A stretch of DNA of 64,000 nt, taken from the NCBI RefSeq assembly GCF_003966655.1, contig NZ_AP018795.1:2683501-2747500 (forward strand). Reading direction: 5' to 3'. Position numbers and translations under genes: made by a program. Under the pieces are notes generated by a model that saw nothing but the letters and a program-made list of their open reading frames with translations, had not been told where the DNA came from and searched no databases. Positions 1 to 8,068 of this stretch are shown piece by piece (the stretch's first letter is position 1; each line of letters opens with the position of its first letter). The stretch comes from Acidithiobacillus ferridurans (GTDB lineage Bacteria; Pseudomonadota; Gammaproteobacteria; Acidithiobacillales; Acidithiobacillaceae).

Positions 1-141
1 GATGGGTTCGATGATGCTCTGACTCTTGGCTTCGCAGGCGCCGCGCAATACATGCTCCTCGGCGGCATCCACTACCGCTACGGGGATGTCGTCCAGGGGC
101 GCGACATCGGCCAGCAACGCGTCAAAATGGGCATAGGGCAT
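1..141 (-). CDS. Phosphate acetyl/butyryltransferase family protein, N-terminal part (runs off the window)
   Basis: Only the first 47 codons are present. The start ATG at 141 follows an AGGAG ribosome site, and the frame is open to base 1. The peptide (DIPVAVVDAAEEHVLRGACE followed by SQSIIEPI) resembles the N-terminus of PTA/PTB-family enzymes, which transfer acetyl groups between CoA and phosphate. It lies 24 bases after the MFS gene and two genes after acetate kinase, so it would supply acetyl-phosphate for AckA. The assignment rests on a short stretch plus context; the catalytic region is outside the window. Confidence 0.7.
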   Translation of the reverse strand, partial: MPYAHFDALLADVAPLDDIPVAVVDAAEEHVLRGACEAKSQSIIEPI

Positions 142-165
142 GTCTGATCTCCTTCTCGCGATGCT

Positions 166-1590
166 TCATTGGGGCAGGGCCGGTCCGTGGTGTTCTTCCA
201 GCGTCAGGCCGCGGCCCTGCACCCGGAAGTGGTAAGTGAGCACCAGACCCAACAGGCTGACCGTGCCCATCAGCAGCAGGATCACGGTAACGCCCAGCGC
301 AGACTGAATCACCGGCAGCAGAAAGACGCTGATGGTGGCGCCGATCTTGGCTACGGCGGCAGCGAACCCGGCGCTGAAGGCGCGCACCTGGGTGGGATAC
401 ATTTCCGTTGGCAGGATGAAGGTCGTCGCGTTGGGACCCGCGGTCATGAACAGATTAAACACCATGAAGCCGCTCAGAATGAGCTGCGGATGCGCAGCGG
501 TGCCTCCTGCCAGCTCCGTCGCAACATAGAGCAGCCCCATCCCCAGCGTCATGCCGCCAAATCCGATCATCTGCATATGAATCCGTCCCAGCCAGGGTAC
601 CATCCAGAGGGAGAGTAGCGAACCGAGGAGGAGGAAGATATCCACCTTGCCGCTGTCCAAGGCATTGGCAAGGCCTCTGCCGACACCATTGATGATACCG
701 ACGTTTTCGCTATTGCGCATGGTGCCGAGCAGGATGGTGGTGAACAGGCCGACACCATAGGTGGCCACATCCATGAAAAACCAGGGCAAGGTTACCAGAA
801 GGGTGCGGCGCCGATATTCCGGCGAGAACAGGGTCCAAAAGCCCATGTGTCGGCCGGGACGGGTCTTGGCCACATGGTGGATTTTTTTACCCAGACGCTG
901 GGCCATGGCGGCGAGCATCGCTTTCTGTCGGGGCGCGATGCGTTCAAGGATGCGCGCGGCTTCGGCATTATGACCGCGTCCCATACACCAACGCGCGCTT
1001 TCGGGCAGGGTGAGGCGGCCCAGTAGGTAAGGGAGCACCAGCAGCGCTTCCGCGGCCAGCAACCAGCGCCAGGTGTTGTCCCCGGGATGAGCGCCTTGCA
1101 AAAGAACCAGAGCAAAACCGGCACCCGCCAGCATGCCGATGGATTGCACGGCAATGGAGGCCGCCATCATGCGTCCGCGCCGTCCCTGGGGCATGAACTC
1201 CGCCAGATAACTGCTGCCCACCGGGAAATCCATACCGATACCCACACCGACCAGTAATTCGGCACCGATGAGTATCCTGGCGTCCGGGGCGAGAGCGGTC
1301 AGCAGGGTGGCGATCATGAGCAGGATCATATCCATGATCATGATCGGCTTGCGCCCCAGGCGATCAGCCAGATGCCCACCGATCAGTGCGCCTACCACCG
1401 TGCCACCCATGAGCATGGCGGCCGCGAGGCCGATACTGGTGGCGGGCATGGCAAAAATGGGGATGATGAGTGGTAAGGTCACACCCAGCAGAAACATGGA
1501 GACGCCGCTGAGCAGGGTGCCGCCGGTGGATAATGCCCAGATGCGGTAATGAATGGGTAGCAGAGGACTTTCGTCGAGTATCCGGGTCAT
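166..1590 (-). CDS. MFS transporter (sugar/metabolite porter type)
   Basis: A 474-residue polytopic membrane protein with about twelve hydrophobic segments. It carries the MFS loop 2-3 signature GGHLADRLGRKP and a related PTEMYPTQVRAF motif in the second half, typical of the sugar/aromatic-acid porter branch. The start at 1590 (MTRILDESP) is preferred because a longer frame would run into ackA. No strong ribosome site is visible, so the start is uncertain. It sits 71 bases after ackA and just before the phosphotransacetylase gene. A role in moving acetate or another small organic acid is plausible from context only; the substrate is not readable from sequence. Confidence 0.8.
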   Translation of the reverse strand: MTRILDESPLLPIHYRIWALSTGGTLLSGVSMFLLGVTLPLIIPIFAMPATSIGLAAAMLMGGTVVGALIGGHLADRLGRKPIMIMDMILLMIATLLTALAPDARILIGAELLVGVGIGMDFPVGSSYLAEFMPQGRRGRMMAASIAVQSIGMLAGAGFALVLLQGAHPGDNTWRWLLAAEALLVLPYLLGRLTLPESARWCMGRGHNAEAARILERIAPRQKAMLAAMAQRLGKKIHHVAKTRPGRHMGFWTLFSPEYRRRTLLVTLPWFFMDVATYGVGLFTTILLGTMRNSENVGIINGVGRGLANALDSGKVDIFLLLGSLLSLWMVPWLGRIHMQMIGFGGMTLGMGLLYVATELAGGTAAHPQLILSGFMVFNLFMTAGPNATTFILPTEMYPTQVRAFSAGFAAAVAKIGATISVFLLPVIQSALGVTVILLLMGTVSLLGLVLTYHFRVQGRGLTLEEHHGPALPQ

Positions 1591-1661
1591 GCTGGCGTGG
1601 TCTGGGTGTACCGGGTGTGGAAGTGCATGCTGCGTCTGGCGGTGGCGCGTTTTGCCGGATT

Positions 1662-2852
1662 TCAACGATGCTGCTCCTGTGCGGGCAGAAGCCGGTGGCA
1701 ATGCCGGGCGATCATCAGGTCTTCATTGGTGGGTATGACGAGAATTTCCACTGGACTATGGGCCACTGATATGCGCGGTTCGGGGCCTTCGTTGGCGACC
1801 GGATCGATCTCCAGGCCAAGTCCCGTCAGGGGGCGGCAGATGGCCCAGCGGATCGCGGCGGCGTGTTCGCCGATGCCCCCCGTAAAGACGAGGCGGTCCA
1901 GTCCGCCCAGCACCGCCATCAGTCCCCCGATGGCCTTGCGCGCACTATAGGCGAAAATCTCGATGGCCTGCGCCGCGTGGGCATCGTCGTTGCGCAGCCC
2001 AAGCAGGGTCTGCATGTCGCCGCTGCAGGCCGAGATGCCCAGCAACCCGGACAAATGGTTGAGGAGCCGCTCCAGTTGTGCGGCATTATAGCCTTTTTCT
2101 TCAATGAGATAGAGCAGAACGCCGGGGTCGAGATCGCCGCTCCGCGTGCCCATCACCAGCCCCCCCGTGGGGGTGAGACCCATGGTGGTGTCGCGGCACT
2201 GGCCGTTATGCACCGCCGCCATGCTGGCGCCGTTGCCCAGGTGAGCGATGATGGTCTTGCCGGTGGCGTGATTGGGGAGTCGGCTGACGATATATTCGTA
2301 AGAGAGGCCGTGAAAGCCGTACTTACGGACACCTTCATGCCAGAGATTGCGCGGCAGAGGCAGGCGTGCGGCCACTTCCGGGATGCTCTGGTGAAAGGCC
2401 GTATCGAAGCAGGCGGCCTGCGGAATCCCGGGCCACACCGCCTGTACGGCCTCGATGGCGGCGATTTCTGCGGGCAGGTGCAGTGGGGCAAAGCGCAGAG
2501 AGGCGCGCAGGTCACCGAGCACCTGGGTATCCACCAGGCAGTGCGCCTGATGATGGGGTCCACCGGAGACGATGCGATGGCCAACACCGTCCGGCGTTGC
2601 GTATTGCGCCTCGGTCAGGGCTGCGAAAACCGCTTCCAGGGCATCCTGGTGATGGGAAAGGACCAGTTGCCGGTCGATGATCGGATCTTGTCCCCGTTGC
2701 AGCCACAAGCGTCCGATGCTCTGCCCGATGCGTTCCGCGGCGCCCTCCGCGAGCTTCTCTTCTCCTGCAGCGCCCAGCGCAAAAACGGCGAATTTGATGG
2801 AGGACGAACCGCTGTTGACGCAGAGAATATGGCGTATTGCCGCCACGCTCAC
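1662..2852 (-). CDS. ackA: Acetate kinase
   Basis: Interconverts acetyl-phosphate + ADP and acetate + ATP in the cytosol. The N-terminus carries the family phosphate-binding signature VNSGSSSIKF, followed later by HRIVSGG, FDTAFHQ, the second acetokinase motif AHLGNGASM, and GGIGEH near the C-terminus. The 396-residue length from the GTG at 2852 matches the family. That GTG overlaps the TGA stop of the E2 gene (GTGA), indicating translational coupling. A second GTG lies two codons further in. With the PDH genes upstream and the phosphotransacetylase downstream, it completes a pyruvate-to-acetate, ATP-yielding route. Confidence 0.95.
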   Translation of the reverse strand: MSVAAIRHILCVNSGSSSIKFAVFALGAAGEEKLAEGAAERIGQSIGRLWLQRGQDPIIDRQLVLSHHQDALEAVFAALTEAQYATPDGVGHRIVSGGPHHQAHCLVDTQVLGDLRASLRFAPLHLPAEIAAIEAVQAVWPGIPQAACFDTAFHQSIPEVAARLPLPRNLWHEGVRKYGFHGLSYEYIVSRLPNHATGKTIIAHLGNGASMAAVHNGQCRDTTMGLTPTGGLVMGTRSGDLDPGVLLYLIEEKGYNAAQLERLLNHLSGLLGISACSGDMQTLLGLRNDDAHAAQAIEIFAYSARKAIGGLMAVLGGLDRLVFTGGIGEHAAAIRWAICRPLTGLGLEIDPVANEGPEPRISVAHSPVEILVIPTNEDLMIARHCHRLLPAQEQHR

Positions 2853-4114
2853 GGTTGTCCCTCGCCACCGGCCAGCCAGGACGGATCCTCCATCCGCTTG
2901 CCCAGGCGTTGCAGGAAGCGCGCGGCATCCGCGCCGAAAATCACCCGGTGATCGCAACTCAGAGTGAAGTCGGTCAGTCCGTCACTACCCGCCGCCGCAA
3001 CGGCAAGGATGGCGGAGGCGCCCACCGGCACGATGGCATTGAATCGTTCTATTTGCGGGAAAACCCCAAGATTGGAGAGATAAAAACTCGCACCCTGGTA
3101 GTCTTCCGGATAAATCCTGCCTTTTTTGACTTTGCCCAGCAGAATACGCCAGTCCTCTGCGAGTTCCTTGAGCGGCCGTTTGGCCGCGTCGCGCAGCACG
3201 GGGGTAATCAGCCCGTTCCCGGTGTCTACGGCGACACCCATATCCACCCGACTACGCTTGGCCAGCCCCTCCTGGGTCCAGGCGTGGTTAAACCAGGGAT
3301 CTTCCGCGACGGTCAGGGCGCAGGCACGGCTCAGAGCAAGGGTCAGGCTCAGTCCGGCCGCCTTGGCGGCGGCATGCAGGGGCGCCAAGGCGAAGCGACT
3401 GCTGATGAGGAAAGCGGGCGTATTCAGCGTGGCTGACATGTTGCGAGCGACGGCGGCGCGCAGGATGTTGGGACGTTCGATGGTATAAGGCGGTCCCATA
3501 CGCAGATCGGCATCCTGAGGTGCGAGGGCTGCGGCCAGCACCTGGGCAGCGTGAATGGTGCCATCGGGGCCCGCTTTGACCTGGAGGATGTCGAGTTCTA
3601 GGTCCCGGGCCAGGGCGCGGGCATAGGGAGAAGCCGGTAAACCATGGACACTGGGGGTTTGCGCTGCAACGACGTGCGGCTGGGGGAGCGGAGCGGGCTT
3701 CTCCAGGAAACCGGAATCTGCTGGTGTTGCAGCGGCCGTAGAGATGGCTGGTGGCAGTTTATCCGGTGGTGTGGTCTTTTTCTCTGCAACCGCTCCGGGT
3801 GGAACCGAAGGCGGGGCGGGCGGTGTACCTGGAGTGGCGGTTTCGGCCGAGCCCGTATCCGTCTGTGCCGCTTCCGGCGCGTCGGCGATGTAACCGATCA
3901 CCTGCCGCACCGGGATATCCGTATCCACTGCGGCCAGAGGGCCGGTGAGATAGCCATCGGAAAAGGCTTCCACGTCCAGAATCGCCTTGTCGGTCTCGAC
4001 CTCGGCAACGGCCTCGCCTTTTTTTACCGCGTCACCCACCGACTTGTTCCAGCGCGTCAGGCGACCGGTCTGCATGGTGTCGGACAATACCGGCATGGTG
4101 ATTTCGGTTTTCAT
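2849..4114 (-). CDS. pdhC: Pyruvate dehydrogenase E2, dihydrolipoamide acetyltransferase
   Basis: E2 core subunit of a 2-oxo acid dehydrogenase complex that passes the acetyl group from lipoyl-lysine to CoA. Residues 1-75 form one lipoyl domain, with the modified lysine at about K43 in VETDKAILD. An Ala/Pro/Thr-rich linker and a peripheral-subunit-binding domain follow (SPYARALARDLELD, about residues 158-195). The C-terminal catalytic domain ends with the active-site histidine in SCDHRVIFG (about H389). The start ATG overlaps the E1beta stop by 4 bases. The length of 421 residues fits a single-lipoyl-domain E2. The E3 (lpd) gene is not in the window. Confidence 0.93.
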   Translation of the reverse strand: MKTEITMPVLSDTMQTGRLTRWNKSVGDAVKKGEAVAEVETDKAILDVEAFSDGYLTGPLAAVDTDIPVRQVIGYIADAPEAAQTDTGSAETATPGTPPAPPSVPPGAVAEKKTTPPDKLPPAISTAAATPADSGFLEKPAPLPQPHVVAAQTPSVHGLPASPYARALARDLELDILQVKAGPDGTIHAAQVLAAALAPQDADLRMGPPYTIERPNILRAAVARNMSATLNTPAFLISSRFALAPLHAAAKAAGLSLTLALSRACALTVAEDPWFNHAWTQEGLAKRSRVDMGVAVDTGNGLITPVLRDAAKRPLKELAEDWRILLGKVKKGRIYPEDYQGASFYLSNLGVFPQIERFNAIVPVGASAILAVAAAGSDGLTDFTLSCDHRVIFGADAARFLQRLGKRMEDPSWLAGGEGQP

Positions 4115-5103
4115 CGTACTGCTCCATTTCGTGCCATCATCTGCCGGGCCGCCTGTACTATGTCATCTGCCTGCGGGATACTAGCGGCCTCCAGTGTGCC
4201 ATTGAAGGGGGTGGGGATGTCCATCCCCGCCACCCGCCGGATGGGGGCATCCAGCAGATAAAAACAGTGCTCCTGCAGGGTGGCGGCGAGCTCCGCCCCG
4301 GCTCCGGCAAAGCGGCAGTCCTCCTCGACGATCAGGCAGCGGTGGGTTTGCTCCACTGCCGCGATGCAGGTATCCCAATCGATGGGTGAAAGGCTGCGCA
4401 GGTCGATCACTGTGAGTTCAATGCCTTCCGCGGCGAGCGCCTCCGCCGCCTGCAGGGCGAGGGGCAGCATCCGCGAGTAGGCGACACAGGTGATATCCCG
4501 CCCCTGTCGCCGTACCAGCGCCTGATGGATGGGCGGTGCCGATATCATTTCGTCTACTCCTCCCTTGCTGAAATAGAGCAACTCATGCTCCAGAACAATC
4601 ACGGGATCATCGCTGCGGATGGCTTGGCGCAACTGCCAGTAGGCATCCTGTGGAGTGGCGGGAACCGCCATGCGTAGGCCGGGCACGTTCATCAGCATAT
4701 GCTCCAGCCTTTGCGAATGCTGGGCACCTAACTGTTTGGCGACGCCGCCGGGCATGCGGATGGTCAGCGGCATGGGAAACTGGCCGCCGGACATGAAAGG
4801 AATCTTTGCCGCCATGTTGACGATGGCGTCCATGGCGAAGAGGGCGAAGTTGATGGTCATGATCTCCACCACCGGGCGCAAGCCCAGCATCGCCGCGCCC
4901 ACCCCGAGGCCGGTAAAGCTGTTCTCGGAAATGGGGGTGTCACGCACCCGCCATTCGCCGTATTTGGCCATGAGGCCCTCGGTCACCCGGTAGGTGCCCC
5001 CATAGAGGCCCACATCCTCGCCCAGGGTCAGCACGGTCTCATCGGCAGCCATCTCGGCATCCATGGCGCGGTTCAACGCCTGCCAGTAAAACATCTCGCT
5101 CAT
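4111..5103 (-). CDS. pdhB: Pyruvate dehydrogenase E1 component, beta subunit
   Basis: Beta chain of a heterotetrameric thiamine-diphosphate E1. The 330-residue protein starts at MSEMFYWQALN. It shows the family features TLGEDVGLYGG near residue 30, then ENSFTGLGVGAAMLGLRPV and AKIPFMSGGQF, and the C-terminal transketolase domain with DLRSLSPIDWD. The ATG at 5103 overlaps the E1alpha TGA (ATGA), which fixes the start; a longer open frame upstream lies inside the alpha gene. Its stop overlaps the E2 start in the same way, so the three subunits are translationally coupled in complex order. Confidence 0.93.
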   Translation of the reverse strand: MSEMFYWQALNRAMDAEMAADETVLTLGEDVGLYGGTYRVTEGLMAKYGEWRVRDTPISENSFTGLGVGAAMLGLRPVVEIMTINFALFAMDAIVNMAAKIPFMSGGQFPMPLTIRMPGGVAKQLGAQHSQRLEHMLMNVPGLRMAVPATPQDAYWQLRQAIRSDDPVIVLEHELLYFSKGGVDEMISAPPIHQALVRRQGRDITCVAYSRMLPLALQAAEALAAEGIELTVIDLRSLSPIDWDTCIAAVEQTHRCLIVEEDCRFAGAGAELAATLQEHCFYLLDAPIRRVAGMDIPTPFNGTLEAASIPQADDIVQAARQMMARNGAVR

Positions 5104-6164
5104 CGCGCGACCTCCATGAGGGTTTCGAAACGGCGGTTGGAACGGAAGGCCTTCCAGGCATCCTCCATATCCGGTGCGGCGCTCTGTTCGGCAAAAGTCA
5201 CCGCATCTGCCACCTCCTCCTGAACCTCTCGGCGCATACGCTCGACCGTCGCATCGTCGAGGTGCCCCTCCTGGCAGCAATGGTCGGCAAAGCGGGTTAC
5301 GCTATTTGCACTGGCTGCGGCAACGGCCTCGATACCGGGATACGGATACTCCGCCTCATGGACTGCCGCCGCGATGGGATCGTTGGCCTGATAGGCATTG
5401 AGCTCGACATTCGGGCGATAACTGCCGGAGTCCGCCATGGAGTGCCCCCGGTAACGGTAGGTTTCCAGTTCCAGGAACTGCGGCCCCTCTCCGGCGCGGA
5501 TACGCACCAGCGCCCTCGCTGCGGCTTCATGTACGGCGATGACGTCCATGCCATCCGCCTTTTCCGCGGGGATACCATAGGCGCAGGCGCGCTTGTAGAC
5601 CTCGGTGATGGCGGAGTGCCGGTGAATCTCGGTGCCGATCTGATAATGGTTGTTCTCGCAGATGAAGAAAATGGGCAGCTTCCACAGGGCGGCCATGTTC
5701 AGGGACTCATGAAAAGTGCCCTGGTTCACCGCGCCATCCCCGAAGAAGCAGAGCACTGCCTCGGGCAGTTTGCGGTAGGCCACGGCGTAGCCCGCGCCCA
5801 AGGCGATGGGAAAGGTTTCGCCGACGATGGCGTAACCACCCAGAAAGCGCCGGTCCTGATCGAAAAGATGCATGGACCCGCCCATACCGCCGCTGATCCC
5901 GGTTTTTTTGCCGTGCAGTTCGGCCATGATCTGCCGTGCCGGAATCCCGCGCACCAGGGCATGGACATGCTCGCGATAGGTGCTGACCACGTAATCGCCC
6001 GGCTCGGCCGCATGCAGCACACCCACGGCCACCGCCTCTTCACCCGGATACAGGTGCAGGAAACCAGCGATATGACCCTGCGCATAGGCCTGGGCCGCCG
6101 CCTCTTCAAAGGCCCTCGCGCGCAACATGTCGCGGAGCATGGCCGCCATTTGTGTCTTATCCAT
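5100..6164 (-). CDS. pdhA: Pyruvate dehydrogenase E1 component, alpha subunit
   Basis: Catalytic alpha chain that decarboxylates pyruvate with thiamine diphosphate and hands the acetyl unit to E2. The TPP/Mg binding motif is clear: GDGAVNQGTFHESLNMA followed by FICENNHYQIG. YRYRGHSMADSG matches the phosphorylation-loop region of the family. The start ATG at 6164 (MDKTQMAAML) gives 354 residues; nine upstream codons in frame lie inside the AhpD-like gene, which it overlaps by 8 bases. The two-chain E1 plus single-lipoyl E2 is the type also used for branched-chain or acetoin substrates. Pyruvate is inferred from the ackA/pta/ppsA neighbours. Confidence 0.92.
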   Translation of the reverse strand: MDKTQMAAMLRDMLRARAFEEAAAQAYAQGHIAGFLHLYPGEEAVAVGVLHAAEPGDYVVSTYREHVHALVRGIPARQIMAELHGKKTGISGGMGGSMHLFDQDRRFLGGYAIVGETFPIALGAGYAVAYRKLPEAVLCFFGDGAVNQGTFHESLNMAALWKLPIFFICENNHYQIGTEIHRHSAITEVYKRACAYGIPAEKADGMDVIAVHEAAARALVRIRAGEGPQFLELETYRYRGHSMADSGSYRPNVELNAYQANDPIAAAVHEAEYPYPGIEAVAAASANSVTRFADHCCQEGHLDDATVERMRREVQEEVADAVTFAEQSAAPDMEDAWKAFRSNRRFETLMEVAR

Positions 6165-6507
6165 GGCTTTCTTCCGGCAAAAACGCATCGACGGCCTCGG
6201 TCAGGCGCACCAGATACATGAGCGCCGGGCCACCATGCATGAGCACTGCCAAAAAACCTGCACTCATGATTTCATCGCGGGTGGCTCCGGCGGTTACGGC
6301 GCCTTTGACATGGAGCGCGATACACCATTCACATTGGGCGGCAACGGACAGTGCGACGTTGATCAGTTCCTTCTGCGCCTTGCCCAGGGCCGGATTACCC
6401 TCGGTCTTCCCCATAAAACCGAGGAACGCATCGATTTCGGCGGGATACTTGTCTTTGAGGCGTTCGGTGAGCTGAGCGATTTCGTTGACGCGATCGTTGG
6501 CACTCAT
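6157..6507 (-). CDS. Carboxymuconolactone decarboxylase / AhpD-like protein
   Basis: A 116-residue helical protein of the AhpD/CMD fold. The conserved redox-type motif CEWCIALHVKGAVTAGAT carries the CxxC pair with the histidine four residues on, as in AhpD, which reduces peroxiredoxins using the lipoyl-E2/Lpd system. It sits directly upstream of, and overlaps, the PDH E1alpha gene. A role in lipoyl- or disulfide-linked redox chemistry of the PDH complex is attractive, but that is inference. Many members of this family have no known substrate. Confidence 0.82.
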   Translation of the reverse strand: MSANDRVNEIAQLTERLKDKYPAEIDAFLGFMGKTEGNPALGKAQKELINVALSVAAQCEWCIALHVKGAVTAGATRDEIMSAGFLAVLMHGGPALMYLVRLTEAVDAFLPEESHG

Positions 6508-6544
6508 GACGTGTTCTTCTCCTTTTCCTGATAGGAAGGTGTTT

Positions 6545-8068
6545 TCAGACGGGCCGGTTTTTGAGGAGGATGCTATGTCCCGTCATTTCCTTGGGCTGCG
6601 GCAGGCCCATGAGCTCCAGGATGGTGGGGGCGATGTCGGCAGTGCCGCGGCCTATACCCAGATGTACGCCCGGTTCGCCAATCAGCAGCATGGGCACCGG
6701 ATACACCGTATGCTGGGTGTGTGGCTCGCCCGTCACCGGGTCCACCATTTCGTCGCAGTTACCATGATCGGCGGTGAGAATGACCTTGAAGCCTTGCCGC
6801 TGCGCCGTCTGCAGCACCCGGTGAAACTGCAGGTCGAGGGTTTCCACCGCGCGCAGGATGGCGGGAATTTTGGCGGTATGTCCGACCATGTCGCCATTGG
6901 CGAAGTTTACCAGTACAAAGGCATACCTACCGCTCTCCAGTGCCGCAATGATGCGGTCCGCCACCTGAGGGGCGCTCATTTCTGGCTTCAGGTCGTAGGT
7001 GGCCACCTGCGGCGAGGGGATGATCTCGCGATCCTCGCCGGGAAAGGGGTCTTCGCGTCCGCCGTTGAAAAAATAGGTCACATGGGCGTATTTCTCGGTC
7101 TCGGCACAGTGGAACTGTTGCTGTCCCGCGTCGCTAATCACTTCGGCCAGGACATTGACGGGGATTTCCGGGGGAAACAATACCGGAAACGGGTACTCGT
7201 CGTCGTAGGAAGCCATGCACAGGGCACGGCGGGCAGACTCGCCGCAGCGGTCGAAGTGGGTGAAGGCCGGCATGGCGATGGCGGCGCTGAGCTGGCGCAT
7301 GCGATCCGAACGGAAGTTAAAGAAGAAGACCGGCTCATCGGCGGCTATGCGGTTCTGCTGCGGATTGCCGATGACGGTGGGCGAAATGAACTCGTCTCCC
7401 TCACCGCGTTTCCAGGCGCCGTGAATGGCCGCCTCAGCACTGTCCGCAGTGAGTCCTTCGCCGCGCAGCAGGGCGGCCCAGGCCTTTTCCGTCCGATCCC
7501 AGTAGCCGGCACGGTCCATGGCCGTATAACGCCCGCAGACGGTGGCAATGCGGCCCTTGCCCAGCTTATGCAGGGTTTCTTCCACCTGACGGGCGTAGAG
7601 ATCGGCGCACTGCGGCGCCGTATCTCGGCCGTCCGTAATCATGTGGATCACCGGTTCCACACCCGCAGCCACGGTCAGCGGCAAAATGCCCAGCAGATGG
7701 TCGATATGGGAGTGCACGCCGCCATCGGAGACCATGCCCACCAGATGTAGGCGTTTGGCGTCCCTGAGCATATCCTGCCAAGCCGGAATCCGTGCAAAAC
7801 TGCCGTCCTCCAGACTATCGGAAATGCGCACCAGATCCTGCAGAAGAACCCGTCCCGAACCCAGGGTGAGGTGACCCACCTCCGAATTGCCGAATTGTCC
7901 GTCCGGCAGGCCCACCGCCCGCCCCGAAGCCTGCAGGGCGGTATGGGGAAAGCTGGCAAAGTAGTGATCGAGATGCGGCGTGTGCGCCAGTGCCCAGCCA
8001 CTGAAAGCGCGATTAGGGTTGAGGCCGAAGCCGTCAAAAATCACCAGTAATACCGGGTTGACCTTCAT
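6545..8068 (-). CDS. gpmI: 2,3-bisphosphoglycerate-independent phosphoglycerate mutase
   Basis: Interconverts 3- and 2-phosphoglycerate using two Mn ions and a phosphoserine intermediate. The 507-residue protein has the alkaline-phosphatase-superfamily start VLLVIFDGFGLNP, with a metal-binding Asp at about D12. The catalytic serine lies in GQFGNSEVGHLTLGSGR (about S62). Other family blocks present are GGVHSHIDHL, ITDGRDTAP, VCGRYTAMDR, NFRSDRMRQL and LTADHGNCDEM. Its ATG overlaps the ppsA stop (ATGA). Together with ppsA it serves gluconeogenic flow from pyruvate toward phosphoglycerate. Confidence 0.96.
   Translation of the reverse strand: MKVNPVLLVIFDGFGLNPNRAFSGWALAHTPHLDHYFASFPHTALQASGRAVGLPDGQFGNSEVGHLTLGSGRVLLQDLVRISDSLEDGSFARIPAWQDMLRDAKRLHLVGMVSDGGVHSHIDHLLGILPLTVAAGVEPVIHMITDGRDTAPQCADLYARQVEETLHKLGKGRIATVCGRYTAMDRAGYWDRTEKAWAALLRGEGLTADSAEAAIHGAWKRGEGDEFISPTVIGNPQQNRIAADEPVFFFNFRSDRMRQLSAAIAMPAFTHFDRCGESARRALCMASYDDEYPFPVLFPPEIPVNVLAEVISDAGQQQFHCAETEKYAHVTYFFNGGREDPFPGEDREIIPSPQVATYDLKPEMSAPQVADRIIAALESGRYAFVLVNFANGDMVGHTAKIPAILRAVETLDLQFHRVLQTAQRQGFKVILTADHGNCDEMVDPVTGEPHTQHTVYPVPMLLIGEPGVHLGIGRGTADIAPTILELMGLPQPKEMTGHSILLKNRPV

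Noticed and set aside
1863-2951. Long plus-strand open frame (362 codons) opposite acetate kinase
   Set aside because: It is a shadow of ackA in high-GC DNA; the minus-strand protein has full family motifs and the opposite frame shows none. The same applies to the long frames opposite gpmI, ppsA, dnaE2, pepN, hsdR and ppk.
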